From contig JAUWMS010000203.1 in assembly GCA_030613045.1 (NCBI GenBank), forward strand, positions 1 to 5,784: a stretch of 5,784 nucleotides of DNA, read 5' to 3'. The stretch comes from Candidatus Latescibacterota bacterium (GTDB lineage Bacteria; Latescibacterota; 4484-107). Of this stretch, positions 5,342-5,784 are shown in pieces. The translations under genes were made by a program, and so were the position numbers. The notes below the pieces were generated by a model, which had not been told where the DNA came from, did no database searches, and was given only the letters and a program-made list of their open reading frames with translations. Numbering within the stretch: position 1 is the first letter of the stretch; every line of letters starts with the position of its first letter.

Positions 5342-5503
5342 ACGCAAAGAGCGCAAAGAAAAACAAAAGACAACGGTTGAAGTTCTTCGCATCCTTGCGG
5401 TGAGTGCTCTAAATCTCCCGCGGGTTCCGAACCCGCGGGAGGTTGTCTGTAGGATTTAACCTTGTTCTTTGGAGTTCTTGGCGTCCTTTGCGTCTTTACG
5501 GTG
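5332..5503. repeat. CGCAAAGA repeats in inverted arrangement
   Basis: The plus strand carries CACCGCAAAGACGCAAAG from 5332. Two further diverged copies lie on the minus strand: CTCACCGCAAGGATGCGAAG (5404-5385) and CTCACCGTAAAGACGCAAAG (5503-5484). They fill most of the spacer between the oxidoreductase and the flavoprotein and can pair with the first copy. The same family occurs at 570-585. Confidence 0.65.
5415..5441. repeat. Perfect 13-bp inverted repeat
   Basis: CTCCCGCGGGTTC and GAACCCGCGGGAG are exact reverse complements around a single C at 5428. It can form a GC-rich hairpin of ten pairs with a TTCCGAA loop. On the minus strand it is followed by ATTTAG, so it is not a standard terminator. 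It is framed by the CGCAAAGA copies. Confidence 0.75.
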
Positions 5504-5531
5504 AGAATAGCCTTTGTTGTGAGAATAGCCT
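5501..5531. repeat. 13-bp direct repeat at the oxidoreductase stop codon
   Basis: GTGAGAATAGCCT occurs at 5501-5513 and again at 5519-5531, 5 bp apart. The second copy supplies two of the three bases of the oxidoreductase TAG (5532-5530). Confidence 0.7.
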
Positions 5532-5784
5532 ACCCTTTCGAGGCCGCATAATACGTCTGCACCGGTTTTCCTTCGCGCGCCGAACGATTCGCGGCCAGGG
5601 TCACATCCAAAGAGCGGAGGGCGTCGCTATACGGCGAACGGATCTTAGAGCCGTCTCCGGTTTTCACCGCCTCGATGAACACCGCGTCTATGGATGGAGC
5701 CGGCGCAAGTTCTGCCTCCAATTCGGGATATTCCCCCGGTTCCGCGCTGATGGAATCGTACCCCCACTTCAGCACCGCGTCTTT
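5530..5784 (-). CDS. C-terminus of a Gfo/Idh/MocA-family oxidoreductase (partial)
   Basis: The last 84 codons are visible; the gene begins beyond the window. The closing segment SDALRSLDVTLAANRSAREG followed by KPV is typical of the end of Gfo/Idh/MocA NAD(P)-dependent sugar or inositol dehydrogenases, whose N-terminal Rossmann domain would lie outside the window. Upstream residues such as IDAVFIEAVKTGDGSKIRSP also match the region where these proteins place a loop before the final helix. The stop is TAG. It is followed on the same strand by the flavoprotein 215 nt later, so both may be cotranscribed. Substrate cannot be inferred from this piece. Confidence 0.75.
   Translation of the reverse strand, partial: KDAVLKWGYDSISAEPGEYPELEAELAPAPSIDAVFIEAVKTGDGSKIRSPYSDALRSLDVTLAANRSAREGKPVQTYYAASKG

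Noticed and set aside
5315..5392. N-terminal extension of the flavoprotein
   Set aside because: The extra 26 residues (with SLRSLRLCGA) translate the CGCAAAGA repeat; a ribosome site and the Rossmann strand support ATG 5314.

Overview
The window carries a minus-strand set of metabolic genes separated by repeat-rich spacers. It looks like a fragment of a moderately GC-rich environmental bacterium. Gfo/Idh/MocA oxidoreductases, sugar-activation enzymes and spacers full of short degenerate repeats (CGCAGAGA, AGTCAGG and TCCGTG types) would fit a PVC-group or Hydrogenedentes-like lineage. That placement is an impression, not a demonstrated assignment; no rRNA or tRNA is present to fix it.

Layout, following minus-strand transcription from right to left: the C-terminus of a Gfo/Idh/MocA oxidoreductase (5530-5784, cut by the window edge); a 215-bp spacer of inverted repeats; a complete 615-residue FAD-dependent oxidoreductase related to fumarate reductase/succinate dehydrogenase flavoproteins (3467-5314); an 857-bp spacer with repeats, a terminator-like hairpin and a possible 40-residue plus-strand membrane peptide (3075-3197); a GHMP-family sugar kinase (1695-2609); a GalU-like sugar-1-phosphate nucleotidyltransferase (687-1658); a spacer with a good intrinsic terminator (450-486); and, from a separate sigma70-like promoter (288-316), a small leader ORF (84-206) whose stop overlaps by 4 nt the GTG start of a gene for an exported protein (1-87, cut by the window edge).

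The most notable point is that kinase and nucleotidyltransferase lie in one uninterrupted frame of 641 codons broken only by a single TAG (1695-1697). The TAG is not at a domain border. It falls at the start of GHMP motif 3, where relatives carry Lys or Arg, and the last piece of the kinase fold is encoded downstream of it. The intact protein would phosphorylate a sugar and then convert the sugar-1-phosphate to a nucleotide sugar. The TAG is either a recent nonsense mutation, a sequence error, or a codon that is read through. The only other gene-ending TAG in the window, that of the Gfo/Idh/MocA gene, is also followed by an open frame, which ends in an ATGA overlap with the flavoprotein start; this may be coincidence.
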